A DNA stretch of 64,000 bases from Klebsiella variicola (GTDB taxonomy: Bacteria > Pseudomonadota > Gammaproteobacteria > Enterobacterales > Enterobacteriaceae), in NCBI RefSeq assembly GCF_000828055.2, contig NZ_CP010523.2, positions 1,054,001 through 1,118,000 of the forward strand, read 5' to 3'. This document shows positions 16,537-25,394 of this stretch, in pieces. The position numbers were made by a program, and so were the translations under genes. The notes under the pieces are model-generated. The model was not told the DNA's origin and searched no databases. It was given only the letters and a program-made list of their open reading frames with translations. Each line of letters opens with the position of its first letter. Position 1 is the stretch's first letter.

Positions 16537-18246
16537 TTAGCGGGCTAACTGCACGTCAACCAGCACGCTTTGTCGGCGGGTGCGTATGAGGGTGACCGCT
16601 TCTTCCAGCACGCCGGGGAGATCTTCGGCCCGGGAAACCGACAGGGCCGCCGCGCGACTGGAGGCGGCGATCGCGGCGAAATCCGGCGAGGTGGTAAAGG
16701 CGGTGGCCGGAATGGTCTCCGCGCGGGCGGCGTAGCCGTCCGGGTAGAGCGCTTTGGTGCCGCCCGCGACGGCGCCCCATCCGCCGTTATTTCCGACCAC
16801 GACGAGGACAGGGAGCTTCATTACCTCCGCAATATGGTGGCAGACCGCAGGGTTGGCGAACAGGTACGACCCGTCGCCGACGGCGGCAATAATCAGCTCT
16901 TCCCGGCGCGCAAGCTGCAGCCCCAGCGCGATAGGCAGGGCTTCGCCCAGGCCGCCGGCCAGCGCTTCCTGGTAATAGCTCTCGGCATGGATCAGCCCGG
17001 CAAATTGCGGCAGCGTGGTCAGCTCAGAAACGATCCGGCCGCGGTGTTGATTCGCCAGATGGCCGAGGCAGTAGCTGAGCCAGGGTTTGGTAATGACCCC
17101 GGTCTGGCTGGCATGGAGAAGCGCGTCGCGCTGGTTTTTCTGTTGCTGGATGCGGTTCTGCGTATATGCCGCCCGCTCCGCCACATGTTGCTGGCGGGCG
17201 GCCTGCAGCGGGCGCAGCGCCTCTTCCAGCAGGCTGAAGACTTCATCGGTCTCGCCCGCCAGGTTGATGTCCGCGCGATAGCCACGTACCGGGTAGCGGG
17301 AGAAGAGCGGATCGGGGCCCATCTGGATCACGGTGCAGTCCTGGCGACAGTCGCCCTCGGCGAGCATCCATGGCGCCTGCGAGTCGACCACCAGAATCAC
17401 ATCGGCGTCGGCGAGCCAGGCGCTGGGATCAGCCCCGGCGAGCAGTGGGTTATCGGCGCTCAGGGTCACCTCGGTACCCCAGTATTCCACCAATGGGATC
17501 GCCCATTCGCGCACCAGGCTATTAAGTCGCGCAAAGCCACCCGCCGTTCGGGCGCCGCGCTGGGCGAAGATGACGGGATGCCTGGCGCAGGCGATTGCCT
17601 CGGCGGCCCGGGCGATATCTTCCCGGACTGGCGCATAGCGGACCGGCTGCTGCGAAGGACCGGCCTGCAGTGCGGCCTCATCAATAGCAAAGGTCTCGCA
17701 CAATGGCTCGCGCGGTAAGCTCAGGTAGACCGGCCCTTTCGGCAGGGAGCTGGCAATCGCCCAGGCCCGGTCAACATGCTCGCCGATCTGATCGGCCAGC
17801 CGCAGTTCAAAATCCCACTTCACGGATTCACGGATCAGCGCCGCCTGGTCGCGCATCTCCTGGCCGTAGCCAATCGGCGTATTGCGGCAGCCGAAGTGGG
17901 AATGTTCGCTAATCGGCGTGCGACCACCAAAAATCAGCACCGGGATATTGCTGTTCGCCAGATTGATGACACCGCAGGCGGCGTTGGCTAACCCGACGTT
18001 GGTATGAACCATTACCGCCTGCACCTTGCCAGTGCCGAGGTAGTAGCCGTGCGCCATGCCGATGGCGGCGTTTTCATGCGGGCAGATCACCAGCTCGGGT
18101 ACCTTTTGCCCGGTCGCCCGGGCCTTTGCCCAGGCTTCAATAACTGGCGGATAATCGGTGCCCGAGTTAATAAAAATATATGCCACGTCCAGCGCCTGTA
18201 GCCGATGCAGTAACAGTTCAGCAGCCGATAATGTGATAGAGGCCAT
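16537..18246 (-). CDS. Thiamine-diphosphate-dependent enzyme, acetolactate synthase/benzoylformate decarboxylase superfamily
   Basis: 569 residues (MASITLSAAELLLHRLQALD). The N-terminal PYR domain has the catalytic Glu in ICPHENAAIGMAHGY (around residue 58). The C-terminal PP domain carries the ThDP/Mg signature GDGSYLFANPAV...VVVGNNGGWGAV. Overall it resembles the annotated group of TPP-requiring acetolactate-synthase-like proteins rather than IlvB/IlvI, and no regulatory subunit is adjacent. It starts 36 bp from the stop side of the AEC transporter gene upstream, so the two form an operon read leftwards. A 2-oxo acid is the likely substrate; which one cannot be told. Confidence 0.85.
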   Translation of the reverse strand: MASITLSAAELLLHRLQALDVAYIFINSGTDYPPVIEAWAKARATGQKVPELVICPHENAAIGMAHGYYLGTGKVQAVMVHTNVGLANAACGVINLANSNIPVLIFGGRTPISEHSHFGCRNTPIGYGQEMRDQAALIRESVKWDFELRLADQIGEHVDRAWAIASSLPKGPVYLSLPREPLCETFAIDEAALQAGPSQQPVRYAPVREDIARAAEAIACARHPVIFAQRGARTAGGFARLNSLVREWAIPLVEYWGTEVTLSADNPLLAGADPSAWLADADVILVVDSQAPWMLAEGDCRQDCTVIQMGPDPLFSRYPVRGYRADINLAGETDEVFSLLEEALRPLQAARQQHVAERAAYTQNRIQQQKNQRDALLHASQTGVITKPWLSYCLGHLANQHRGRIVSELTTLPQFAGLIHAESYYQEALAGGLGEALPIALGLQLARREELIIAAVGDGSYLFANPAVCHHIAEVMKLPVLVVVGNNGGWGAVAGGTKALYPDGYAARAETIPATAFTTSPDFAAIAASSRAAALSVSRAEDLPGVLEEAVTLIRTRRQSVLVDVQLAR

Positions 18247-18281
18247 ATTCTCTCCGTATTCACGCGGTGTAATCGCGATAA

Positions 18282-19223
18282 TTAAAAGGTTAAGAAAATA
18301 AATCCGCCCATCGTAATGATGGAGGCAATAATACTCAGCGCCATCGTCGAGGCCATTTCCTGCTCGCCGGTTTTATACTGCATGGCAATAATTATCGCGA
18401 TGGAGCCTACCGGGATAGCCATCGTCAATACGACTTCCTTTATTTGCTCCATGCTGAAGCCCATTTTTAATAACAGGAGATAGCAGGCGCCGGGCACCAA
18501 AATATTGCGGGCGATAACGGTGATAATGGTAGCGGTGGTGATAACAATGCTGCGTGTATAGAGCACGATCCCGGCGGCAAACAGCGCCAGCCCGCCAGAG
18601 GCTTTACCCAGCAGACCCAGCGACATCGAGATAGTCTGCGGAATATGGATATCCGCCAGCACGATGATCAGGGCGATCACCGGTGACCAGACCACAGGTT
18701 GTTTAATGGCGTTTATCACCCGTGTGCCAAAGGAGATATGCTGGCTTTTATCGCCAGTGGCGACCGACATCAGAATCATTACCAGCGGCAGCTGGAAGAC
18801 GTTTTGCGTGATGCTGGACACGGTGATCAGCGACGCGCTGACGGTGCCAAATAAAAAGGCCAGCACCGAGGTGCCGATGAAAGGAACCGCCGGCGAGCCG
18901 ATGGCCAGCGCCTGCAGCGTACTGAGGGCGAGGTCGCGTCGGAACAGATAGCGGGCGACCAGTAAGGGAATGACGAAGCTCAGAATCAGCGCGAGGATAA
19001 TGGCCACCGCAACCGGGCCCATGGTCATGACGATGTGACGCGGCGTCATCACCATATTGCTGAAAATACTTAGTGGTAATGCATAGAGCATCACAATTTT
19101 ATTGATGTCTCCTGCCTGCTGCCAGTTAAAGTCTTTTCGTTTACCGCTAATATAGCCGATGATGACGGTAATGATGACCGGTAATATAGCGCCTGAAATT
19201 AATAGAATATTGTTCTGTGTCAT
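18282..19223 (-). CDS. AEC-family (auxin efflux carrier) transporter
   Basis: 313 residues (MTQNNILLISGAILPVIITV) with about ten membrane helices in the inverted-repeat arrangement of the AEC/bile-acid-symporter-like fold. The AIPVGSIAIIIAMQY stretch in the last third is typical. Bacterial AEC members such as MdcF move organic acids. It is the first gene of the AEC-TPP enzyme unit and is divergent from a LysR regulator, so it probably imports the acid that the TPP enzyme decarboxylates or condenses (inference). Confidence 0.88.
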   Translation of the reverse strand: MTQNNILLISGAILPVIITVIIGYISGKRKDFNWQQAGDINKIVMLYALPLSIFSNMVMTPRHIVMTMGPVAVAIILALILSFVIPLLVARYLFRRDLALSTLQALAIGSPAVPFIGTSVLAFLFGTVSASLITVSSITQNVFQLPLVMILMSVATGDKSQHISFGTRVINAIKQPVVWSPVIALIIVLADIHIPQTISMSLGLLGKASGGLALFAAGIVLYTRSIVITTATIITVIARNILVPGACYLLLLKMGFSMEQIKEVVLTMAIPVGSIAIIIAMQYKTGEQEMASTMALSIIASIITMGGFIFLTF

Positions 19224-19409
19224 GGTGATATATTCTCATTATAAATTATCTTCGGGTCCGCAATTCGTTTTTGCCGTGCGTGATGAGGTTAATAAATCCG
19301 TTTTTCCTGATGCGCGGTAGCTATTTTTGAGCGTATTGATAGCGACATTTATTCGCTAAAACAGGCCGCAAGGGAAATGCAAAAACCGTTTATTCAATGA
19401 GTAAATATC

Positions 19410-20297
19410 ATGCCAATGAAATTTAAGCAGATTCAGGCGTTTATTACTGTCGCTCACGAAGGCAATATGACCCTGGCCGCAGAGAAGATGGGGATCACTC
19501 AGTCGGGACTGAGCCGGCTGTTATTGAGCCTGGAAGCGGACCTGAGCGCGACCTTATTCGAAAGACACAAACACGGTATGGCGTTGAGCGAATATGGCAG
19601 CGCCTTTTTACCCTATGCGCTGACGATGCTGAATACCGAACAAAAGGCCCGCGAGGAGATTGCGCTCATCCGCGGCGCCGGGAAAGGTATCCTGCGGATT
19701 GGCTGTGTTTCCAGCCTGCTGACCAGCCATTTCATCGATAAGCTGGCAGCTTTCCATCAGCGACATCCCCGGATCCATCTGCGGATCGTCGACCGCATTG
19801 ACTCCGAGCTCTTTAAACTCCTGCGGATGCACGACATCGATATCGCCCTCTGCGGCCCCTTACCGCATGATGAGAAAATCGTGGTGCGCGGTAAAATTAA
19901 CTGGCAGGACCGGATCTGCATCGTCGCCAGGCAGTACCACCCGCTACATCAGGCGGCGAACTTATCCCTCGAGGAGATGCTGGACTATCCATGGATCATG
20001 CCGCCGCCGTTAAGTACCCCGATGAACATCCTTGAGGATATCTTTCGTGCCCATCAGCTACCCTGTCCGCAGCCGGTGATTGAGTGCGCGTCCTCCTCGG
20101 CCATTAAGGCCTTTCTGTGCGAGAGCGATCTGTTAACGTCGATGCCGGCCCCGGTTTACCGGCACGAGGAAGCGCTGGGCCTGCTGCGTCCGTTCGAACT
20201 CGAGGGCAGCGTTTTTATCCGCGATTTCTATGCCTATAGCCATTTCGGGGTTCTGTCCGGGGCAGCCCTGCAGTTGATCCAGCATCTCAAGCAGTGA
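19410..20297 (+). CDS. LysR-family transcriptional regulator
   Basis: 295 residues from the ATG at 19410 (MPMKFKQIQAFITVAHEGNM); the ATG two codons on is an alternative. The N-terminal winged helix (LAAEKMGITQSGLSRLLLSLEADL) is followed by an effector domain with the IRGAGKGILRIGCVSSLL linker. It is divergent from the AEC/TPP-enzyme unit across 186 bp, which it very likely controls. Its coinducer is unknown. It ends shortly before ygbA, which has its own promoter signals. Confidence 0.9.
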   Translation: MPMKFKQIQAFITVAHEGNMTLAAEKMGITQSGLSRLLLSLEADLSATLFERHKHGMALSEYGSAFLPYALTMLNTEQKAREEIALIRGAGKGILRIGCVSSLLTSHFIDKLAAFHQRHPRIHLRIVDRIDSELFKLLRMHDIDIALCGPLPHDEKIVVRGKINWQDRICIVARQYHPLHQAANLSLEEMLDYPWIMPPPLSTPMNILEDIFRAHQLPCPQPVIECASSSAIKAFLCESDLLTSMPAPVYRHEEALGLLRPFELEGSVFIRDFYAYSHFGVLSGAALQLIQHLKQ

Positions 20298-20318
20298 GGC
20301 TGGTCGGGCACGAACAAT

Positions 20319-20341
20319 AAGGTGTATAATATATGCATCTT
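20319..20341. promoter_or_regulatory. NsrR-like box upstream of ygbA
   Basis: Two 11-base arms around one base: the left arm AAGGTGTATAA matches the reverse complement of the right arm (AAGATGCATAT) at 8 of 11 positions. This fits the known NsrR palindrome built from AAGATGCATTT-type half sites. ygbA is an established NsrR target in E. coli. The box ends 23 bp before the ygbA start, suited to repression. Confidence 0.75.
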
Positions 20342-20364
20342 AATAACAGGCGAAAGGCGGGGAG

Positions 20365-20706
20365 ATGGGGAAGCGTATCGAACGGGAAAAGATGACGATT
20401 CAGCGGATGATTGCCCTCTACCAGCGGCGCTGTCCCGGGGCGCTGGCCGATAATGCGCACTATCAGGCGCTGAACGCCTACGCCGACAAGCGCCTTGATA
20501 AGTGCGTGTTTGGCGAGAATAAACCAGCCTGCAAGCAGTGTCCGGTGCATTGCTACCAGCCGGCGAAGCGCGAAGAGATGAAGCAGATTATGCGCTGGGC
20601 CGGGCCGCGAATGCTCTGGCGCCACCCGATCCTCACTATTCGCCATCTGCTGGACGACAGGCGCCCGGTGCCGGCGCTACCGGAAAAATACCGACCGAAA
20701 AAATAG
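20365..20706 (+). CDS. ygbA: YgbA, nitrous-oxide-stimulated-promoter family protein
   Basis: 113 residues (MGKRIEREKMTIQRMIALYQ) with clustered cysteines in KCVFGENKPACKQCPVHCYQP (around residues 51-71), a probable metal or Fe-S site. Length and the IRHLLDDRRP region match YgbA. The gene is induced by nitric oxide through NsrR in E. coli and helps growth after nitrosative stress; the biochemical role is not settled. In E. coli it lies between mutS and fhlA, as here, although other loci have been inserted on both sides. Confidence 0.88.
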   Translation: MGKRIEREKMTIQRMIALYQRRCPGALADNAHYQALNAYADKRLDKCVFGENKPACKQCPVHCYQPAKREEMKQIMRWAGPRMLWRHPILTIRHLLDDRRPVPALPEKYRPKK

Positions 20707-20765
20707 CGGCCTTTCCCTGGTCAGCGCGGCGCGTAGCCGGGCGACAAGTCGGCCCCGGTAAGGCA

Positions 20766-21620
20766 TTAGCCGCCACCGGGGATGGTTGCTGAAGCCCTCT
20801 GTTTCTGACTATCCCGAATTGTGCTTGCCACAAAGGCGACCACAAACAGCGCGGAAAACAGCACCACGATAGTCGGCGCCGGCGCGCTGTCGAGATAAAA
20901 CGCCAGCCACACCCCTCCCGCCGAGCAGCCGATGGCCACCGCTACCGCCAGCAGCAGGGCGTGGATAAAGCGCCGCACCAGCAGGAGCGCGATCGCCCCG
21001 GGGGCAATCAGCAGCGAAATCGACAGGATAATCCCCACCGACTGCAGCGTCGCGACGATGGTCAGGGCGATCATGCACAGCAGGCCGTAGTGCAATAGTC
21101 CGCCGCGCAGGCCGCTGGCTTTGGCCTGCGTCGGGTCAAAGGCGTGCAGCAAAAAATCGCGCCATTTGAGACCGATAATCAGCGCAATCACCAGCGCGAT
21201 AGCCGCCGTTTGTCCAATATCGCTGAGGGAGATCCCCAGCATGTCGCCGAACAGGATATGGTCGAGATGAACATCGGACTGGATCGCTACGTACAGCACC
21301 AGCCCGGCGCCAAACATGCCGGAGAAGACAATCCCCATGATGGTATCGCGCTTGAGTCGGCTGTTATCGTCGAGAAAACCGGTCGTCACGGCGCACAGCA
21401 GCCCGGCGATAAACGCGCCGATGGCGAAGGGGATGCCGATAATGTAGGCCAGCACCACGCCCGGAAAGACCGCGTGGCTCATGGCGTCGCCCATCAGCGC
21501 CCAGCCTTTGAGCACCAGAAACACCGACAGTAGCGCGCAGGGCACGGCCACGATGATCGATACCGCTATCGCATTGACCATAAAAGGAAACTGGAACGGG
21601 GCCAGGAACAGGTTCAGCAT
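20766..21620 (-). CDS. sitD: Iron/manganese ABC transporter permease SitD
   Basis: 284 residues from the ATG at 21620 (MLNLFLAPFQFPFMVNAIAV), an ABC-3 family permease with 7-9 membrane helices (for example ALMGDAMSHAVFPGVVLAYIIGIPFAIGAF). It overlaps the sitC stop by 7 bp. SitC and SitD form the heteromeric membrane channel of the SitABCD Mn2+/Fe2+ importer. Last gene of the operon. Confidence 0.93.
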   Translation of the reverse strand: MLNLFLAPFQFPFMVNAIAVSIIVAVPCALLSVFLVLKGWALMGDAMSHAVFPGVVLAYIIGIPFAIGAFIAGLLCAVTTGFLDDNSRLKRDTIMGIVFSGMFGAGLVLYVAIQSDVHLDHILFGDMLGISLSDIGQTAAIALVIALIIGLKWRDFLLHAFDPTQAKASGLRGGLLHYGLLCMIALTIVATLQSVGIILSISLLIAPGAIALLLVRRFIHALLLAVAVAIGCSAGGVWLAFYLDSAPAPTIVVLFSALFVVAFVASTIRDSQKQRASATIPGGG

Positions 21621-22462
21621 GCGGCCTCCCTGGCGCGGCGGCGGCTGGCCAGCAGGCCGTGCTTCGGCGCGAAGATAAAGGTGATGAGGAATAACAGCGT
21701 TTGCGCGACCACGATAATGCCGCCGGTGGCGCCGTCGAGATAGTAGCTGAGCCAGGCGCCGAAGAAACTGGTCAGACTGCCGATAGCCACGGCGATGGCC
21801 AGCAGGCGCGGAAAGCGGTCGGTTAACAGCCACGCGGTGGCCCCGGGAGTCACCACCAGGCAGATGACCAGAAAGGCGCCGACGGTCTGCAGCGCCGCCA
21901 CGGTGCAGGCGGCCAGCAGGGTAAAGAACAGCAGCTTCAGGCCGCGGGTGTTCAGGCCAATCGAGCGGGCATGGTTTTCATCAAAGAAGGTCACCATCAG
22001 ATCTTTCCACTTCAGCAGCAGGATCGCCATCGAGATAAAGCCGATCGCCGCCAGCTGGATAATATCCTCCGGGGCGATGGCCAGAATATTGCCGAGGATA
22101 ATGGTCTGGATATTCACCGACGTCGGATTCAGCGACACCATAAACAGCCCGATCCCGAAGAAGGAGGAGAAGATCAGGCCAATAATGGCATCCTCTTTCA
22201 GCCGCGAGCGCTGCTGCAAAAACAGCATGCTGCCCGCCGCCAGGCCGCCGGAGAGAAACGCGCCGAGCGCGAAAGGCAGGCCGAGCATATAGGCCCCGGC
22301 GACGCCGGGCACAATCGAGTGGGAGAGGGCGTCGCCAATCAGCGACCAGCCCTTCAGCATCAGGTAGCAGGAGAGAAACGCACAGACGCCGCCTACCAGC
22401 GCCGACACCCACATCGCATTGATCATATAGTGATAGCCAAACGGCTCCAGCAGCCAGCTCAT
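21614..22462 (-). CDS. sitC: Iron/manganese ABC transporter permease SitC
   Basis: 282 residues (MSWLLEPFGYHYMINAMWVS), ABC-3 permease paralogous to SitD. It has the matching SLIGDALSHSIVPGVAGAYMLGLPFALGAF segment and a basic C-terminal tail (ASRRRAREAAC). Its start overlaps sitB by 4 bp. Confidence 0.93.
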   Translation of the reverse strand: MSWLLEPFGYHYMINAMWVSALVGGVCAFLSCYLMLKGWSLIGDALSHSIVPGVAGAYMLGLPFALGAFLSGGLAAGSMLFLQQRSRLKEDAIIGLIFSSFFGIGLFMVSLNPTSVNIQTIILGNILAIAPEDIIQLAAIGFISMAILLLKWKDLMVTFFDENHARSIGLNTRGLKLLFFTLLAACTVAALQTVGAFLVICLVVTPGATAWLLTDRFPRLLAIAVAIGSLTSFFGAWLSYYLDGATGGIIVVAQTLLFLITFIFAPKHGLLASRRRAREAAC

Positions 22463-23280
22463 CGTGGGCCTCCTGCCGCGCGCCGGCTGATAAACGGCCG
22501 CTCGTCATCGGTGATAACCTGCGCTTCCGCGCCGGTGAGCGCGACGTGGCGCAGCACGCCGCTGAAAGCCCGCTCCAGATTCTCGGCGGTGAAGGTGGTT
22601 TCTGTCGGGCCGCTGGCCAGCACGGTGCCTTTCACCATCACCGTGTAATCACAAAATTCGCTCACTGACCCGAGGTTGTGGGTGGAGACCAGCATGGTAC
22701 AGCCCTCATCGCGGAGCTCGCGCAGCAGGCTGATGATCCGCGCTTCGGTCTGCACATCGACGCCGGTAAAAGGCTCATCCAGCAGGATCACCTGACCCTG
22801 CTGAGCGATAGCGCGGGCAAGGAAAACGCGCTTTTTCTGCCCGCCGGAGAGCTCGCCAATCTGCCGATGGCGGAACTCGCTCATGCCCACGCGGGCCAGC
22901 GCGGCATCGACAATCTCGCGATCGCGCGGCTTTGCCCGCCGCAGCCAGCCCATATGGCCGTAGCGGCCCATCATCACCACATCCTCCACCAGCACCGGGA
23001 AGGACCAGTCCACCTCTTCCGACTGCGGGACATAGGCGACCAGGTTCTGGCGCAGCGCGCGGTTGACCGGCTGGCCGAGTATGGCGATCTCGCCGTGGCC
23101 GACGCGCACAAAGCCCATCAGCGCTTTAAACAGTGTGGATTTACCCGAGCCGTTAACGCCCACCAGTGCGGCAATGGAGCCGCGCGGTACGCTGAACGAG
23201 GCGTCGCGCAGGGCAGTGTGGCCGTTGCGCCAGGTGACGGTGAGCTGGTCGACATACAGTCCCGCTTGCGCTGCATTCAT
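22459..23280 (-). CDS. sitB: Iron/manganese ABC transporter ATPase SitB
   Basis: 273 residues (MNAAQAGLYVDQLTVTWRNG) with Walker A GVNGSGKST, signature LSGGQKKRV and Walker B VILLDEPFTGVD. It energises SitCD. It overlaps sitA by 4 bp, so the whole operon is tightly coupled. Confidence 0.94.
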   Translation of the reverse strand: MNAAQAGLYVDQLTVTWRNGHTALRDASFSVPRGSIAALVGVNGSGKSTLFKALMGFVRVGHGEIAILGQPVNRALRQNLVAYVPQSEEVDWSFPVLVEDVVMMGRYGHMGWLRRAKPRDREIVDAALARVGMSEFRHRQIGELSGGQKKRVFLARAIAQQGQVILLDEPFTGVDVQTEARIISLLRELRDEGCTMLVSTHNLGSVSEFCDYTVMVKGTVLASGPTETTFTAENLERAFSGVLRHVALTGAEAQVITDDERPFISRRAAGGPR

Positions 23281-24194
23281 GGCTGCTTCCTCATCCCGTC
23301 CTGGATACCGTTGACGATGGTTTCGGTGGTGACGCGCAGCAGGTCGAGCCAGGTCGGCACCGGGCCGTCGGCGGCGCTCAGCGAATCGACATACAGCACG
23401 CCGCCGTAGTGGGCCCCGGCTTCGCGCGCCACCTGACGCGCCGGTTTATCGGAGATGGTGCTTTCGCTGAAGATGGTCGGGATGCGTTCTTTCTTCATGA
23501 TGTCGATAACCTTGCGAACCTGTTGCGGGGTGCCCTGCTGGTCGGCATTGATCGGCCACAGATACAGTTCGCGCAGACCATAGTCGCGGGCCAGATAGGA
23601 GAAGGCTCCCTCGCTGGTGACCAGCCAGCGTTTATCCGCCGGCAGCTGCGCCAGTCTGGCCTGCAGCGGCGCCATCGTTTGACGGATCTTCTCTTTGTAG
23701 GCCTCGGCGTTACGGCGATAGGTGTCGGCGTGAGGCGGATCGTACTTCACCAGCGCATCGCGAATGTTATCGACATAGATCAAGGCGTTATCTGCTGACA
23801 TCCAGGCATGGGGATTGGGCTTCCCGCTATAGGGGCCCGCGCTGATGCCCATCGGCTGGATCCCCTTGCTGACCACCACCTCCGGAACGCCCTGTAAGTG
23901 CTGATAAAAACGGGCAAACCACCGTTCGAGATTAAGCCCATTGCTGAGGATCAGCTGCGCCCCCTGCGCGCGTTTGATATCGCCTGGCGTGGGCTGGTAA
24001 TCGTGGATCTCCGCGCCCGGTTTGGTGATGGAGCTGACGACGGCGGCGTCGCCGGCCACGTTCTGCGCCATATCGGCGATAACCGTGAAAGTAGTGATAA
24101 CCCTGAATTTCTCCTGCGCGGTGGCCGGCGTCGCGGCCAGCAGAGCCAGCGCGCTGGCCAGCAGCAATGATTTCAGCAGTGTCAGGTGTTGCAT
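23277..24194 (-). CDS. sitA: Periplasmic Mn2+/Fe2+-binding protein SitA
   Basis: 305 residues with a signal peptide (MQHLTLLKSLLLASALALLA, cleavage near ATAQ). The cluster A-I metal ligands are visible: His in AEIHDYQPTP, His in PNPHAWMSADN, Glu in TSEGAFSYLARDYGL and Asp in LYVDSLSA. This set is characteristic of SitA/YfeA/PsaA-type Mn/Fe/Zn carriers. First gene of sitABCD; the promoter region carries both MntR-like and Fur-like palindromes. Confidence 0.93.
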   Translation of the reverse strand: MQHLTLLKSLLLASALALLAATPATAQEKFRVITTFTVIADMAQNVAGDAAVVSSITKPGAEIHDYQPTPGDIKRAQGAQLILSNGLNLERWFARFYQHLQGVPEVVVSKGIQPMGISAGPYSGKPNPHAWMSADNALIYVDNIRDALVKYDPPHADTYRRNAEAYKEKIRQTMAPLQARLAQLPADKRWLVTSEGAFSYLARDYGLRELYLWPINADQQGTPQQVRKVIDIMKKERIPTIFSESTISDKPARQVAREAGAHYGGVLYVDSLSAADGPVPTWLDLLRVTTETIVNGIQDGMRKQP

Positions 24195-24248
24195 AGGATC
24201 CCTCGCAATGGTGTGGTTAATTTCCCAGCGTTTATAGCCATTGCTATG

Positions 24249-24270
24249 TTATATAGCACAAGCTATTTAC
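24249..24270. promoter_or_regulatory. MntR-like box upstream of sitA
   Basis: TATAGC-ACAA-GCTATT is an inverted repeat like the MntR palindrome AACATAGC-N4-GCTATGTT. It lies about 55 bp before the sitA start, consistent with manganese repression. Confidence 0.7.
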
Positions 24271-24290
24271 AAATGAAAATAATTCTTATT
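24271..24290. promoter_or_regulatory. Fur-like box upstream of sitA
   Basis: AAATGAAAATAATTCTTATT resembles overlapping 6-mer Fur half sites. It directly adjoins the MntR-like box, as in other enterobacterial sit promoters regulated by both metals. Confidence 0.6.
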
Positions 24291-24375
24291 TGCATGCGTG
24301 AGTAATAATGAGCCGGGAAACGAAAGCGACAAGAAAGGGGGAGATAAGGCTGGCCCGGCGCGAACCGGGCGAAGA

Positions 24376-25338
24376 TCAAGAGATATCGGCGACAGACTGG
24401 CGCGGGATCAGGCGGCCAGCCAGCGAGCGGCCCTCGGCGGTGAAGGTTGGCCGGTCGTCAATCAGGCTGCGAATACGCTGAATACAGTTATCCAGCAGCG
24501 CCTCCAGTGGCCAGGAGATGCAGGTCAGCGGCGGGTAGAGCAGCGAGGCGAGCGGGGAATCCTCAAGGCTCAACAGGGAGACCTCCTGCGGGACGGCGAT
24601 GGTGAATTCGCGTAACAGACGCATCGCCTCAGCCGCGTAGCGGTCGCGTTTAACGATAATGACTGAGTATTTACTGAAGCTGTTAATTAAGGTCAGCAGC
24701 GCCTGCTCGACGTCATCGTTGGCCGTCAGCACCAGCTGGCGGTTAAAAGGAATGGAGTAGTTTTGCAGGACGTTGCGGTAGCCTTCCAGCATCTGACGGC
24801 TGGCATCGTCGCTATCGCTGTCCACCAGCAGGGCGATGTTGCGGTGTCCCTTGCCAATCACATAGCGGCAGGCGCTTTCGGTGGCGAAGGCGAAGTCGTA
24901 GCCCTGGCTGTTGCTCCCGGCGACGCCGAAGCGGTCAAAGGCGATAACGTTGCGCGGCGCGTCGGCGGCAACGGCGCCCAGCACCACCACCGCCACGCAC
25001 TGGCGCTGCAGATCGTCGATCACCGCCGCCTGCTCTACCGGATCGCTGACATACTGGACCAGCAGGCTTTTATTCAGCCCTTTCAGCGCCTGAGAGAGCA
25101 GCGGCAGTAGACGCGCGCCGTGGCTTTCGTCCTGCGCGGAAATCACCAGACCAACGTGGCTGGATGTCTGACTGGCGAGGTTTTGCGCGGCAAAGCTCGG
25201 GCGATAGTTGAGTTCTTCAACGGCCCGCAGCACAGCTTCCCGGCTCTCTTCGCGCACGCCCCGGGTGCCGGTCAGCACGCGGGAAACCGTCGCTCTTGAG
25301 ACATTCGCTAATCTTGAAACATCATCAATCGTTGGCAT
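24376..25338 (-). CDS. LacI-family repressor of the local carbohydrate locus
   Basis: 320 residues from the ATG at 25338 (MPTIDDVSRLANVSRATVSR). The LacI helix-turn-helix and hinge are in residues 1-58 (VSRVLTGTRGVREESREAVLRAVEELNYRPSFAAQNLAS), followed by a periplasmic-binding-like sugar-sensing domain. It is the last gene of a leftward unit with PTS IIB, IIC, IIA and a ROK kinase (56 bp after the kinase stop). Two identical-core GGAAAGCGCTTTCC palindromes at the PTS and porin promoters are its probable operators. Inducer unknown; a beta-linked disaccharide or its phosphate is likely. Confidence 0.9.
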   Translation of the reverse strand: MPTIDDVSRLANVSRATVSRVLTGTRGVREESREAVLRAVEELNYRPSFAAQNLASQTSSHVGLVISAQDESHGARLLPLLSQALKGLNKSLLVQYVSDPVEQAAVIDDLQRQCVAVVVLGAVAADAPRNVIAFDRFGVAGSNSQGYDFAFATESACRYVIGKGHRNIALLVDSDSDDASRQMLEGYRNVLQNYSIPFNRQLVLTANDDVEQALLTLINSFSKYSVIIVKRDRYAAEAMRLLREFTIAVPQEVSLLSLEDSPLASLLYPPLTCISWPLEALLDNCIQRIRSLIDDRPTFTAEGRSLAGRLIPRQSVADIS

Positions 25339-25394
25339 GGCTTTTTCTGTCTGAACATTTTCGCCTAGCTTAACATACCTGCTGAAAAAAGTGT

